Positions 9,104-16,545 of a stretch of DNA of 64,000 nucleotides are shown here, one piece after another (within the stretch, counting starts at the first letter, position 1; each line of letters starts with the position of its first letter). A program made the translations under genes and the position numbers. This stretch comes from Nocardia transvalensis (lineage in GTDB: Bacteria > Actinomycetota > Actinomycetes > Mycobacteriales > Mycobacteriaceae): contig NZ_JADLQQ010000003.1 in the NCBI RefSeq assembly GCF_015477765.1, forward strand, positions 248,001 to 312,000, in the 5' to 3' direction. Under the pieces are notes generated by a model that made no database searches, had not been told where the DNA came from, and saw only the letters and a program-made list of their open reading frames with translations.

Positions 9104-9138
9104 CCATGAAAAGTACAGTACTCCAACGGATTTCATGG
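9104..9138. repeat. Nested inverted repeat (palindrome inside palindrome)
   Basis: Outer arms CCATGAAA (9104-9111) and TTTCATGG (9131-9138) are perfect complements. Inside the left part sits an 11-base palindrome, AGTACAGTACT (9112-9122). No gene starts immediately beside it. It could be an operator or the edge of a lost element. Confidence 0.55.
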
Positions 9139-9299
9139 GCCGGACGACGAGTCCGCACCGTTCGGTAGATAGACCGGGACAGCGTCGCGCAAGGCTTGCC
9201 GGAAAAAACTTCGGAAAGTGGCGTCCCTCATACACACACAATCGCCGATCGTCGCGTAGGATCGTTCACGTCGGCCCCTCCCCCCCGGGCCGACCTTAC

Positions 9300-9346
9300 G
9301 CGGGCCTCGGCTAACTCCCCCCCTTCGCCGAGGCCCGCTCCTATTT
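9300..9346. terminator. Strong 12-bp stem hairpin terminator
   Basis: Arms GCGGGCCTCGGC (9300-9311) and GCCGAGGCCCGC (9327-9338) are perfectly complementary around a C-rich 15-base loop, followed on the plus strand by TCCTATTT. It lies past the 3' end of the leftward cyclase gene and may act in both directions. Confidence 0.7.
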
Positions 9347-9411
9347 CCGGGGTCGGTCAACCTCCACCTTCGCTGCGGCCATACGCAGCCAGGGCCTCGC
9401 AGAGCAGACGA

Positions 9412-10422
9412 TCAGCGCCCGTTGCGGCGCAGCACATGCGAGCGCAACCGGCTGATTCCCCGCACCCGCACGCTGCGCAGATGCCGCAGCGTGAATTCCG
9501 GTTCGCCCTCCAGGCGCGCCGCGGCGCCGTCGTCGATCAGCACCGTGCCGGGCCGGGCCACACCGGTCAGCCGCGCCGCCGTATTCACCACCGACCCGTA
9601 GAGATCACCGAAACGCTGCAGCACCTCGCCGTAAGCCAGGCCCACCCGCAGCTCCGGAGTGGTACCGGCACGCAGCGTGGCCTCCTGGATTGCCAGGGCG
9701 ATGCGGGCGCCGTCGACCGCGTTCTCGGCGGCGAACATGACCTCGTCACCGACATTCTTGATGGCCCAGCCGCCGTTGGCGCTGATCGCGTCGGTGGTGA
9801 TGGTCTCGAACGTCTCGAGCAGCTCCGACAGCTCCTCCGGATCGAGGTGGCGGGTCAGCCTCGTGTAGCCGACCATATCGGCGAAACCCACCGCCAGCTC
9901 CCGCACCGTATCCCCGGTCGCGGCGCCGCCGTCGAGGGAGCGGGCCAGTGCGGCGGCCAGGTGCCGGCGCCACGCGTAGGCCTGCAGTTCTTGCAGTGCC
10001 GTCACCACCTCCTCGGTGGCGGCCCGGGCCACCTCGACCTCGTCGGCATCCGGATCGGCCGCCGTGATGGCTCGGATGCGGCCGGTGATCTCCTCGGCCA
10101 CCAGATCCACCTGCCACTCCGCGAGCCGGGCCATCGACTGCCCGAGGGTGCGCGCGGCCGCCGACTGCCGCCGCAGATCGGCCGAGGCCAGCACGTCGAG
10201 ACTTTCGAAGTTGCGCACCGCCGCCACATCGGCGTCGGTGTACTCGACGGCGGTATCGTCCGGATTGGCGGGCAGGCCGAGCGAAACCCACAGCCGCCGC
10301 GACAGTTCCGACGGCACTCCCGAGCGCTGCGCCACCTGATCCCGGTTGTAGCGGCGCGGTCCGTCCAGCAGATACGGCTCCACCACCGACTGCACCAGCT
10401 TCGACATCTCCGGGGAGGCCAT
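9412..10422 (-). CDS. Class III adenylate cyclase with N-terminal regulatory domain (Rv1264-like)
   Basis: 336 residues making cAMP from ATP. An N-terminal alpha-helical domain (about 1-165) resembles the autoinhibitory module of mycobacterial Rv1264. The cyclase homology domain spans about 175-330. Catalytic residues are present: metal-binding Asp182 (GFADMVGYT) and Asp226 (VGDEVMF), adenine-selecting Lys222 and Asp273, and transition-state Asn280/Arg284 in VNTAARL. No transmembrane segment is seen, so it is cytosolic. It is a single gene, divergent from the NmrA-like gene. Confidence 0.93.
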   Translation of the reverse strand: MASPEMSKLVQSVVEPYLLDGPRRYNRDQVAQRSGVPSELSRRLWVSLGLPANPDDTAVEYTDADVAAVRNFESLDVLASADLRRQSAAARTLGQSMARLAEWQVDLVAEEITGRIRAITAADPDADEVEVARAATEEVVTALQELQAYAWRRHLAAALARSLDGGAATGDTVRELAVGFADMVGYTRLTRHLDPEELSELLETFETITTDAISANGGWAIKNVGDEVMFAAENAVDGARIALAIQEATLRAGTTPELRVGLAYGEVLQRFGDLYGSVVNTAARLTGVARPGTVLIDDGAAARLEGEPEFTLRHLRSVRVRGISRLRSHVLRRNGR

Positions 10423-10572
10423 GCCGTCGACCTTACGGGCCGATCTCCGGCCGAACCGGCGGGTGGTGATTTGTCACAGACCGTGTCACCGTCCGTAAGC
10501 GCATTCCTTCGCTATTGGACGCCGGCGTATGTGAATGCGCGTCTGGGCCATGTTCCGTCCAGGCCCACGCCG

Positions 10573-10587
10573 ATGTACTGAGTACAT
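10573..10587. promoter_or_regulatory. Perfect inverted repeat overlapping a start codon
   Basis: ATGTACT-G-AGTACAT is a perfect 7-1-7 palindrome whose right arm contains the first two bases of the ATG of the NmrA-like gene. GTACT/AGTAC half-sites are typical of redox-sensing HxlR or MarR operators next to NAD(P)-binding NmrA genes. Binding here would directly block translation start or a leaderless transcript. Confidence 0.6.
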
Positions 10588-11428
10588 GACCACGAACAAC
10601 ACAGTCCTCGTCCTCGGCGGCACCGGTAAGACCGGCAGCCGCGTGGCGGCCCGCCTGGAGGAGCGGTCCGTGCCGGTGCGCGTCGGATCCCGTTCCGCGC
10701 ACATCCCTTTCGATTGGACCGATCGCACCACTTGGAGCCCGGCCCTGACCGGTGTCGCCGCGGTGTACATCGCCTATCAACCCGATCTGGCCGCACCCGG
10801 CGCCCCGGAGGCGATCCACGCTCTCGTCGCCGCGGCCCGGCGGCACGGGGTGGGCAGGCTGGTTCTGCTGTCCGGCCGGGGTGAACCCGAGGCGGCGGAC
10901 TGCGAACGGATCGTGCGGGAGTCGGGACTCGCCTGGACGATCCTGCGCTGCAGCTGGTTCGCCCAGAACTTCAGCGAGGGCGCATTCGTCGACTACATCC
11001 GCGCTGGCGAGGTCGCACTGCCCGCCGGTGCGGTGCCCGAACCGTTCATCGATGTGGAGGACATCGCCGATGTCGCGACGGCCGCACTCGTCGACGACCG
11101 GCACACCGGGCAGTTGTACGAACTCACCGGACCGCGGGCGCTCACCTTCGGCGAGGCCGTCGCCGACATCGCCCGCGCAACCGGCCGCGATATCGCCTAT
11201 CACCCGATCACTCGCACGGATTTCGTTGCCGCACTGACCTCCTACGGCGTGCCGGGTGACGAGATCGGCCTGCTCGACTACCTGTTCGGCACCGTCCTCG
11301 ACGGCCGCAACGCCGCACCTTCCGACGGGGTGCAGCGGGCGCTCGGTCGCCGGCCCCGCGATTTCACCGACTATGTGCGTGAAGCCGCGGCGACCGGAGT
11401 TTGGGCGGCGGAACCCGTACCCGAGTAG
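10586..11428 (+). CDS. NmrA-like NAD(P)-binding oxidoreductase/sensor
   Basis: 280 residues from the ATG at 10586 (an upstream in-frame ATG is less likely). The Rossmann motif is VLVLGGTGKTGSRVA near 7, followed by an atypical short-chain dehydrogenase fold: LSGRGE near 97 and FAQNFSEGAFVDYI near 128. The catalytic Tyr-Lys pair of true reductases is not obvious, which fits NmrA-type redox sensors or quinone reductases. The operator-like palindrome at its start suggests regulated expression. Confidence 0.88.
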   Translation: MTTNNTVLVLGGTGKTGSRVAARLEERSVPVRVGSRSAHIPFDWTDRTTWSPALTGVAAVYIAYQPDLAAPGAPEAIHALVAAARRHGVGRLVLLSGRGEPEAADCERIVRESGLAWTILRCSWFAQNFSEGAFVDYIRAGEVALPAGAVPEPFIDVEDIADVATAALVDDRHTGQLYELTGPRALTFGEAVADIARATGRDIAYHPITRTDFVAALTSYGVPGDEIGLLDYLFGTVLDGRNAAPSDGVQRALGRRPRDFTDYVREAAATGVWAAEPVPE

Positions 11429-11733
11429 AGCGTCGCAAACCCTGGTACCGAAGCGGTAGTGCGAGCGGTGGCGGCGAAATACTTCCCGGCACCTTGGAAA
11501 ACAACCGGATGAAGGGGTGCCGATGTGTTGCCGTGAAAGCAGTTGTGTAGCCTACTGATTCCCCGCGCCTCTCGGATCGATGGTTATGCGGGCGAAGAGA
11601 TCGGTCTGCTCGCGGCCGTGTGCGGGAAACGAAAAACGAAGCAAGACCTTGGCTTATCACCTCGCGTTCGTCGGTTACCATCCCTGCGAAGTACAGCACC
11701 TGACATTCGATCGAACTAAAGAAGGGTGGATTC
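11429..11733. other. Intergenic leader of the hemophore-related gene
   Basis: About 300 bases with no gene. Lower GC than its surroundings toward the right end, with a purine-rich ribosome-binding stretch (AAAGAAGGG) just before the ATG at 11734. No iron-box palindrome was recognised. Confidence 0.5.
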
Positions 11734-12120
11734 ATGAGGATGCTCAACGCCCGGTACGGGATCGCCACGCTCGCCATCGGCGGGTTTGCCGCGGGCACTG
11801 CGTTGTTCGGATCGGGAAGCGCCACCGCCGCGGGTCTGATCGAGGACAGCAGCCCATTGCTGACCTCGACCTGTTCATTTGCCCAAGTCGATGCCGCGAT
11901 GCATGATGTGGCACCCGATGCGGCGGCGAAGTTCGATGCCGCGCCCATGCAGAAAGCCATGTTGCAAGTGATGCTTACTCAGCCGGTCGACCTGCGACAG
12001 AAGGTGATGCAACAGCTCAGTAGCCAGCAAATCGTGGGTAACATGCTCGACATCGGCGAGTACAAACCGGATCTCGGACCTACTCTGCGGCGCGTGGCCG
12101 AGGTCTGCCACAAGTACTGA
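11734..12120 (+). CDS. Hemophore-related secreted protein
   Basis: 128 residues with a Sec signal peptide of about 32 (ends SGSATAAG). The mature part is alpha-helical, with Cys near 48 in TCSFAQVDAAMHDVAP and Cys near 126 in VCHKY, able to form one disulfide. This pattern (CSFAQVDAAMHDVAP, FLDRP-like middle lost) fits the mycobacterial Rv0203/hemophore-related family, proposed to carry heme across the envelope. A good ribosome-binding site precedes the ATG. No MmpL partner is in the window. Confidence 0.75.
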   Translation: MRMLNARYGIATLAIGGFAAGTALFGSGSATAAGLIEDSSPLLTSTCSFAQVDAAMHDVAPDAAAKFDAAPMQKAMLQVMLTQPVDLRQKVMQQLSSQQIVGNMLDIGEYKPDLGPTLRRVAEVCHKY

Positions 12121-12358
12121 ACAGCGCCGACCACGGGTCAGCGAAACCGCTGACATGCTCGGACATTGGTCTCGGACACCGGCTGGTTGATTCTTTTCGT
12201 AGCTGTCGGAGAGGGTCGGCGTGGCAGGCAAATCTGCGCACCGATCGAGAAAGACTCAGTGAACTTCCCCGACACGCCGCATCAGTTCAACGCCAGCAAC
12301 GTGACAGTTGGCATGATCACATCTGCTAGACACAGCGAACCGACAATCAGGAGGAATC

Positions 12359-12457
12359 ATGCTTCTGCCCGTGGTTGGTAGTGTTCTGGGTCTCGGTGTG
12401 GCGTTGTTGGTGTCCTTTGTCGGTGTCCTGCTGGGCACCGTCGTTTCGATCCTCTGA
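12359..12457 (+). CDS. 32-residue hydrophobic membrane peptide, copy 1
   Basis: Peptide starting MLLPVVGSVLGLGVALLV: one membrane helix from residue 2 to 32, Gly spaced every few residues, no charged residue. A near-ideal ribosome-binding site AATCAGGAGGAA stands 2 bases before the ATG, and a perfect terminator hairpin begins 16 bases after the stop. Two more copies follow with the same three-part build. The function is unknown. The strength of the signals and triplication make it real, but no family is recognised. Confidence 0.75.
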   Translation: MLLPVVGSVLGLGVALLVSFVGVLLGTVVSIL

Positions 12458-12472
12458 CGCCAGCACATATAT

Positions 12473-12509
12473 TCGGGTCGGACGCCTGCAGGAGGGGCGT
12501 CCGGCCCGA
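12473..12509 (+). terminator. Terminator hairpin of cassette 1
   Basis: CGGACGCC and GGCGTCCG arms around TGCAGGAG-type loop, extended by TCGGG/CCCGA. The same arms and nearly the same loop recur after copies 2 and 3. Confidence 0.75.
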
Positions 12510-12679
12510 GTGTGTGGAACAGCCATAAGCCCGCTTCAATCCGCAGGACAGTCGCAAACCGCCGGGTACTCGCCAACCATCTGGATCGGGTTGGCATGTC
12601 TTCGACCGGCGGTCTTCTTCACGTAATTCGGTTTCAGTGCTGGCTGAACACCTACACGAATCAACAATCAGGAGGAAAT

Positions 12680-12778
12680 ATGCTGCTGCCCCTCGTAGGT
12701 AGCGTTCTCGGGCTCGGCGTAGCGTTGCTCGTCAGCTTCGTCGGCGTTCTGCTGGGTGCCATCGTCGCAATCCTCTGA
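12680..12778 (+). CDS. 32-residue hydrophobic membrane peptide, copy 2
   Basis: Starts MLLPLVGSVLGLGVALLV and ends GAIVAIL; differs from copy 1 at only a few residues while third codon positions differ more, which implies selection on the peptide. Same ribosome-binding site (ACAATCAGGAGGAA) and own hairpin downstream. The 170-base leader differs from that of copy 1 apart from the last 14 bases, so each cassette may be separately transcribed. Confidence 0.75.
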   Translation: MLLPLVGSVLGLGVALLVSFVGVLLGAIVAIL

Positions 12779-12791
12779 CGAGACGGATTAC

Positions 12792-12824
12792 GGGTCGGAC
12801 GCCTGCAAGTCGGGCGTCCGACCC
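12792..12824 (+). terminator. Terminator hairpin of cassette 2
   Basis: GGGTCGGACGCC and GGCGTCCGACCC form a perfect 12-bp stem around a 9-base loop. It differs from the other two by a compensated base pair (T-A for C-G), so the stem is conserved as structure. Confidence 0.78.
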
Positions 12825-12926
12825 AAATACGTGAACCAGCATCGCAACAGTTTCGTAGTGCTGCACGGATTCCGGTATCACCGGTTCCATTCGAACAGAT
12901 TCCCGAACCCACAATCAGGAGGAAAC

Positions 12927-13025
12927 ATGCTTCTGCCCGTCGTCGGTAGCGTTCTCGGCGTGGCCGTGACCCTGCTCGTCACCTTCCTCGGCATCATGCT
13001 GGGCGCCATCGTCGCGGTAATCTAG
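12927..13025 (+). CDS. 32-residue hydrophobic membrane peptide, copy 3
   Basis: Starts MLLPVVGSVLGVAVTLLV and ends GAIVAVI. It is the most diverged of the three but keeps the MLLPxVGSVLG start, length 32 and Gly-x-x-x spacing. It has the same ribosome-binding site two to four bases from the ATG and its own hairpin. It converges on the mycolyltransferase gene. Confidence 0.75.
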   Translation: MLLPVVGSVLGVAVTLLVTFLGIMLGAIVAVI

Positions 13026-13050
13026 CGCGCTACCTGTCGGGGTAGACCCC

Positions 13051-13083
13051 GGGCCGGACGCCTGCAGGAGGGGCGTCCGGCCC
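13051..13083 (+). terminator. Terminator hairpin of cassette 3
   Basis: GGGCCGGACGCC and GGCGTCCGGCCC form a perfect 12-bp stem around TGCAGGAGG, followed by GAGTGTTT. Confidence 0.78.
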
Positions 13084-13185
13084 GAGTGTTTCCGCCGAAT
13101 CACTTGTCCGAGAATGCATGAAGGCCGGGGTGGCAACCATCTGCCACACCCGGCCCTCGTTCAGGCCGACCGTCGAGGTAGGACG

Positions 13186-14256
13186 TTACAAACCCAGGCC
13201 CCGGGCGAGGACAGGCCAAGAATGCTTGAGGTTGTCTTCCCAGTAACCCCAGGAGTGGGTGCCGGCGGTGAAGTTGAATGTCGCCGGGATGCCGAGCTCC
13301 GCGAGCTTGTCACGCATGTTCTGCGAGCAGTAGTGGGTGGCAGCCTCGATCGCACCGCCGACGATGATCTGCCGTTCCAGGCCACCGCGCGGCCCGGGAA
13401 TGATGTACGGGTCGTTCATCACGTCGTGCTTCCCGGGCATACCGTTGCCCGAGGAGATGTACAGCTCGACGCCACGCAGCTTCTCGGCCTGCACGTAGGG
13501 ATCGTTCGCCTCCCATTCGGGCGATCCGACCGGACCCCACATGTTTTCGACGCTTCCTTTCCCCCACTGGTTGACGACAGCACGCACGAACTGTGATCCG
13601 ATCGGATCGCTGGTCTGCGCGCAGCCGCTGTAGGCGGCCGCCGCCTTGTACAGCCCGGGCTTGGCGATCGGCAGCGCCAGCACGGACGTCGCGGAGGTGG
13701 ACAGTCCCGCGATGGCATTGACCCCGTTGGCACCGAGCGCCGCATCGATCAGAGGCGGAAGCTCCTCGGTGAGATAGGTTTTCCACTTGTTGCGACCGAG
13801 AACAGGATCGTCCTTGATCCAGTCGGTGTAGTAGCTGAGCTTGCCGCCGATCGGCATGATCACGTTGACGTTCTTGTCCGACAAGAACTCCAGAGCGTGG
13901 GTTTGTTCCTTCCACGATGCGGCATCCATTCCACCACCGGCACCGTTCAACAGATACAGGCTCGGCCGCGGCTGCGATCTATCTGCGGGAAGCTGGATCT
14001 CGACCGGAAAGGTCTCGTCCATCGCTGCGGAGTACACCTGAAGCCGGACGTTCCGCGCGTCGATGTGCTCGACACCGGTGATACGCGAGCCGTCGGCGGC
14101 CACGGCGTCGCTGCCTATCCGGCCGATCGGAGCGGCGGAAGCCGTCGACGCACCTACCGCCGCCAACAGTGCGACGACAATCCCCGCCACCGCGGCGCTC
14201 GCCACGAAACGTCCACAGCGAGATTCCTGAACTTCCACACTCACCGTCCTTTTCAT
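13186..14256 (-). CDS. Mycolyltransferase (antigen 85 family), downstream paralogue
   Basis: 356 residues from the ATG at 14256 (a longer frame merely runs back through the upstream gene). Signal peptide of about 42 ending STASAAP. Alpha/beta-hydrolase of the Ag85 esterase family, which moves mycolate between trehalose and arabinogalactan outside the membrane. Nucleophile region GLSTSATSVLALP near 190, and catalytic His in THSWGYW near the C-terminus. It starts four bases after the stop of its upstream paralogue, so the two are coupled. Two internal blocks are base-identical to the paralogue. Confidence 0.92.
   Translation of the reverse strand: MKRTVSVEVQESRCGRFVASAAVAGIVVALLAAVGASTASAAPIGRIGSDAVAADGSRITGVEHIDARNVRLQVYSAAMDETFPVEIQLPADRSQPRPSLYLLNGAGGGMDAASWKEQTHALEFLSDKNVNVIMPIGGKLSYYTDWIKDDPVLGRNKWKTYLTEELPPLIDAALGANGVNAIAGLSTSATSVLALPIAKPGLYKAAAAYSGCAQTSDPIGSQFVRAVVNQWGKGSVENMWGPVGSPEWEANDPYVQAEKLRGVELYISSGNGMPGKHDVMNDPYIIPGPRGGLERQIIVGGAIEAATHYCSQNMRDKLAELGIPATFNFTAGTHSWGYWEDNLKHSWPVLARGLGL
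13610..13815 (-). repeat. Identity blocks shared with the upstream mycolyltransferase gene
   Basis: 13610-13689 equals 14682-14761 (80 bases) and 13712-13815 equals 14784-14887 (104 bases) without a mismatch by eye, while flanks differ at many positions. This is the pattern left by gene conversion between tandem copies. Confidence 0.75.
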
Positions 14257-14260
14257 AGAG

Positions 14261-15337
14261 TTACACGCCCATTCCGCGAGCCAGGACCGGCCAGGACCGT
14301 TTGAGTTCCTCCTGCCAGTAACCCCACGAATGGGTGCCTGCGGTGAAGTTGAACGTCGCCGGGATCCCCAGCGACGCGAACCTGTTCTGCAGGTTGTGCG
14401 TGCAGTAGTTGGTGGCGGCCTCGATGGCCCCGCCGATGAGGAGCTGATTCGCCAATCCGTCCGGACCCGGCAGGGCACGCGGACCGTTGAGGACGTCGTA
14501 CTTTCCGGGCAGGCCGTTGCCCGACGAGATGTACAGCTCTACGCCACGCAGCTTCTCGGCCTGCATATAGGGGTCGTTCGCGGCCCAGTCGGGTGATCCG
14601 ACGGGCCCCCACATGTTGTCGACGTTGCCGCCGCCGATCCCGTTGATGAGCGCCTTGATGAACGACGAACCGAGACGGTCACTGGTCTGCGCGCAGCCGC
14701 TGTAGGCGGCCGCCGCCTTGTACAGCCCGGGCTTGGCGATCGGCAGCGCCAGCACGGACGTTCCGGAGGTCGAAATGCCGGCAATGGCATTGACCCCGTT
14801 GGCACCGAGCGCCGCATCGATCAGAGGCGGAAGCTCCTCGGTGAGATAGGTTTTCCACTTGTTGCGACCGAGAACAGGATCGTCCTTCTTCCAGTCGGTG
14901 TAGTAACTGAACTTGCCGCCGATCGGCAGGACCAGATTGATGTTTTTGTCCGACATGAACTGACGGACGTCGGTCTGGTCCTGCCAGGAGGCCGCATTCG
15001 TGCCGCCGTCGACCCCGCTCAACAAGTACAGGGTCGGCGCGGGCCGGGAGGTGTCCGCGGGCCGCTGCACCTCGACCGGAAACGTGTTGTCCATGGACGC
15101 CGAGTACACCTGCAGCCGAATGTTGCGATCGTCCATCCGCTCGACCGCGGTAATTCGCGATCCGTCCGGGGACGTGATATTGGCGGCCAACCGTTCCGGC
15201 CGCGCGACCGGCTCCGCCGAAGCGGCCGACACACCGACTGCCGTCAGAACACCGGCAACCATCCCGGCCACCGCGACATTCGCCACGGAACGCACACAGC
15301 GAGACGCAAGTGTTTCTGCGCTTACGGTCCAATTCAT
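14261..15337 (-). CDS. Mycolyltransferase (antigen 85 family), upstream paralogue
   Basis: 358 residues from the ATG at 15337 (MNWTVSAETL); signal peptide of about 42 ending SAASAEP. Same fold and motifs as the downstream copy: GISTSGTSVLALP carries the nucleophile Ser, VELYISSGNG lies mid-domain, and THSWGYW holds the catalytic His. It is the first gene of the pair. Presence of such enzymes implies a mycolic-acid envelope. Confidence 0.92.
   Translation of the reverse strand: MNWTVSAETLASRCVRSVANVAVAGMVAGVLTAVGVSAASAEPVARPERLAANITSPDGSRITAVERMDDRNIRLQVYSASMDNTFPVEVQRPADTSRPAPTLYLLSGVDGGTNAASWQDQTDVRQFMSDKNINLVLPIGGKFSYYTDWKKDDPVLGRNKWKTYLTEELPPLIDAALGANGVNAIAGISTSGTSVLALPIAKPGLYKAAAAYSGCAQTSDRLGSSFIKALINGIGGGNVDNMWGPVGSPDWAANDPYMQAEKLRGVELYISSGNGLPGKYDVLNGPRALPGPDGLANQLLIGGAIEAATNYCTHNLQNRFASLGIPATFNFTAGTHSWGYWQEELKRSWPVLARGMGV
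14682..14887 (-). repeat. Identity blocks shared with the downstream mycolyltransferase gene
   Basis: Partner of the 13610-13815 blocks; 80 and 104 identical bases separated by a short diverged stretch at the nucleophile Ser region. Confidence 0.75.
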
Positions 15338-15865
15338 GGCCCCAAGCTTCCAGCACAAGATTTCCCCACCCCGGCAACGACACACCCCACATCGAACCAA
15401 TTACCCCCAAGTCCGTTGCGCATCCACCATTTTCACCCCACCAAGACGGATCCACGGCATTTGCCCAGTTTCAGACCAACCCATGCCTAATATGCCCGAT
15501 TCCCAATCCCCAAGCACAAACATCGGTTCGATGACCCCGCCGCCCGGCCTGGCGGCCGGTCGGCGGGGATTCTGGAGGACACGCCCATCGAACAAGAAGC
15601 AAGTCCATCCAAATCCACCTACACCCGAGAATTCTCCAAAGGCAAGCACCCCCACACCCAAGGAGTCTTCCTAGAGGTTCAATCCGCCCACCCCCGAGGA
15701 GTCTCCGTATACAACCAAAACCACCCACACCCCGGGGTTGCTCAACCCAAAAGGGGGGTCCGGGGGGCGAAGCCCCTCCGGGCCGGGGTGTGGGGCTGCG
15801 CCCCCACAAAACACGCGAAACAAGCAACGGTGCGCGCTCTCCGCGCACAGGAGTGGGCAAGCTTG
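15338..15865. other. Low-complexity C/A-rich intergenic region
   Basis: About 530 bases without a gene, with strong C-over-G skew on the plus strand. Around 15630-15710 a short motif recurs three times in diverged form (ACCCGAGAATTCTCC, CCCAAGGAGTCTTCC, CCCGAGGAGTCTCCG). The right end holds GC-rich hairpins. Confidence 0.6.
15757..15807. terminator. Pair of GC-rich hairpins
   Basis: GGGGGGC-GAA-GCCCCTC (15762-15778) and GTGGGG/CCCCAC (15790-15807) are adjacent stem-loops, the second followed by AAAAC. Hairpins of this GGGGC-GAA-GCCCC kind are scattered widely in Nocardia-type genomes and may terminate or be dispersed repeats. Confidence 0.55.
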
Positions 15866-15940
15866 TGGAGCCTAGGGGAATCGAACCCCAATCCCCCGCT
15901 TGCAAGTTTGCTGGTCGGAGGTCCAGAGCCCTATTTCCCC
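15866..15940 (-). pseudogene. Degenerate tRNA-Ala-like copy
   Basis: The 3' portion reads like a tRNA: T-arm GGGG-TTCGATT-CCCC, then TAGGCTCCA exactly as in the intact tRNA-Ala 260 bases away, and TTGCAA at the anticodon position. The 5' acceptor (GGGGAAA) does not pair with AGGCTCC, and the D and anticodon stems do not form. It therefore looks like a decayed tandem copy or a remnant left by an element that used the tRNA 3' end. Confidence 0.6.
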
Positions 15941-16127
15941 ACGTCAACCGAGCGGCTACATGAATCTCGATGAATCTCGGCGCGGTTGGAAGCCCGAGCA
16001 TAGCCCGTCAATGTGGACCGCGTCCACATTCTTGATTCTCGACGGGGGATGACAGCGGAGCTCCCCCGATGTGTACGGGGAAAGCCAAGCGGCGCTGACT
16101 GTGACGGGTGGGATGGTGGTTTGGTTG

Positions 16128-16200
16128 TGGAGCCTACGAGAATCGAACTCGTAACCCCTGCCTTGCAAAGGCAGTGCTCTGCCAATTGAGCTAAGGCCCC
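16128..16200 (-). tRNA. tRNA-Ala (TGC)
   Basis: 73 bases folding as a full cloverleaf: acceptor GGGGCCT/AGGCTCC, D-arm GCTC-AATTGGCA-GAGC, anticodon arm CTGCC-TTTGCAA-GGCAG with anticodon TGC, T-arm ACGAG-TTCGATT-CTCGT, discriminator A, CCA not encoded. In mycobacteria alaT follows ileT near gyrA and precedes the ppiA-crgA block, which matches the order here. Confidence 0.97.
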
Positions 16201-16545
16201 CGGACGAAAGTCCCCGCAGCTGACCTCACCCGAGGCGCAGCTCGGCTCGCTTCGATGCCTGAGAGTAGCGCGGAACCGTCAGCCCAGTCCACACGGCTGT
16301 TGTTGGCCACCGTCGTGGGACCACTACGTTGTCGGTCGTGGGACCACCGACGGCAGTGCGGAAGTGGAACAAGTTATCGTACTTTCGATTGGCGGAGGCT
16401 TCGTTCCCGAACGCGCCACCAGCGGCAATATCGGATGTTCGGCCGGGGATCGGGTGTCTGTCGGGCAGTCGCTCAGCGTCCGGCTCGGGGCGGCTAGCTA
16501 CCGCGTCATGAGCGGATCCGTGCCCGTGTCCGGGGGACAGGCTCG
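16201..16545. other. Upstream region of the PAS-ANTAR gene
   Basis: About 345 bases without a gene. It holds a 13-base direct repeat and a stem-loop (see next entry) and otherwise no clear promoter. Confidence 0.5.
16312..16351 (+). repeat. Direct repeat with embedded stem-loop
   Basis: GTCGTGGGACCAC occurs at 16312-16324 and again at 16335-16347. The second copy lies inside GTCGGT (16331-16336) / ACCGAC (16346-16351), a six-base stem. ANTAR proteins bind paired short hairpins in RNA, so this leader of an ANTAR gene is worth a structural look, although canonical hexaloops were not identified. Confidence 0.4.

Larger units (their letters stand above)
8788..9411. other. Non-coding stretch upstream of the DrrAB operon
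   Basis: About 620 bases without a convincing gene; short frames here have arginine-rich chance composition. The stretch contains a nested inverted repeat at 9104-9138 and a strong hairpin at 9300-9338, listed separately. Confidence 0.6.

Noticed and set aside
8893..9126. 77-residue minus ORF upstream of the DrrAB operon
   Set aside because: Arginine-rich, no ribosome-binding site, no domain; overlaps the nested inverted repeat.
15600..15710. CRISPR-like short repeats
   Set aside because: Three diverged 15-base motifs without regular spacers or palindromic repeat; no cas genes.
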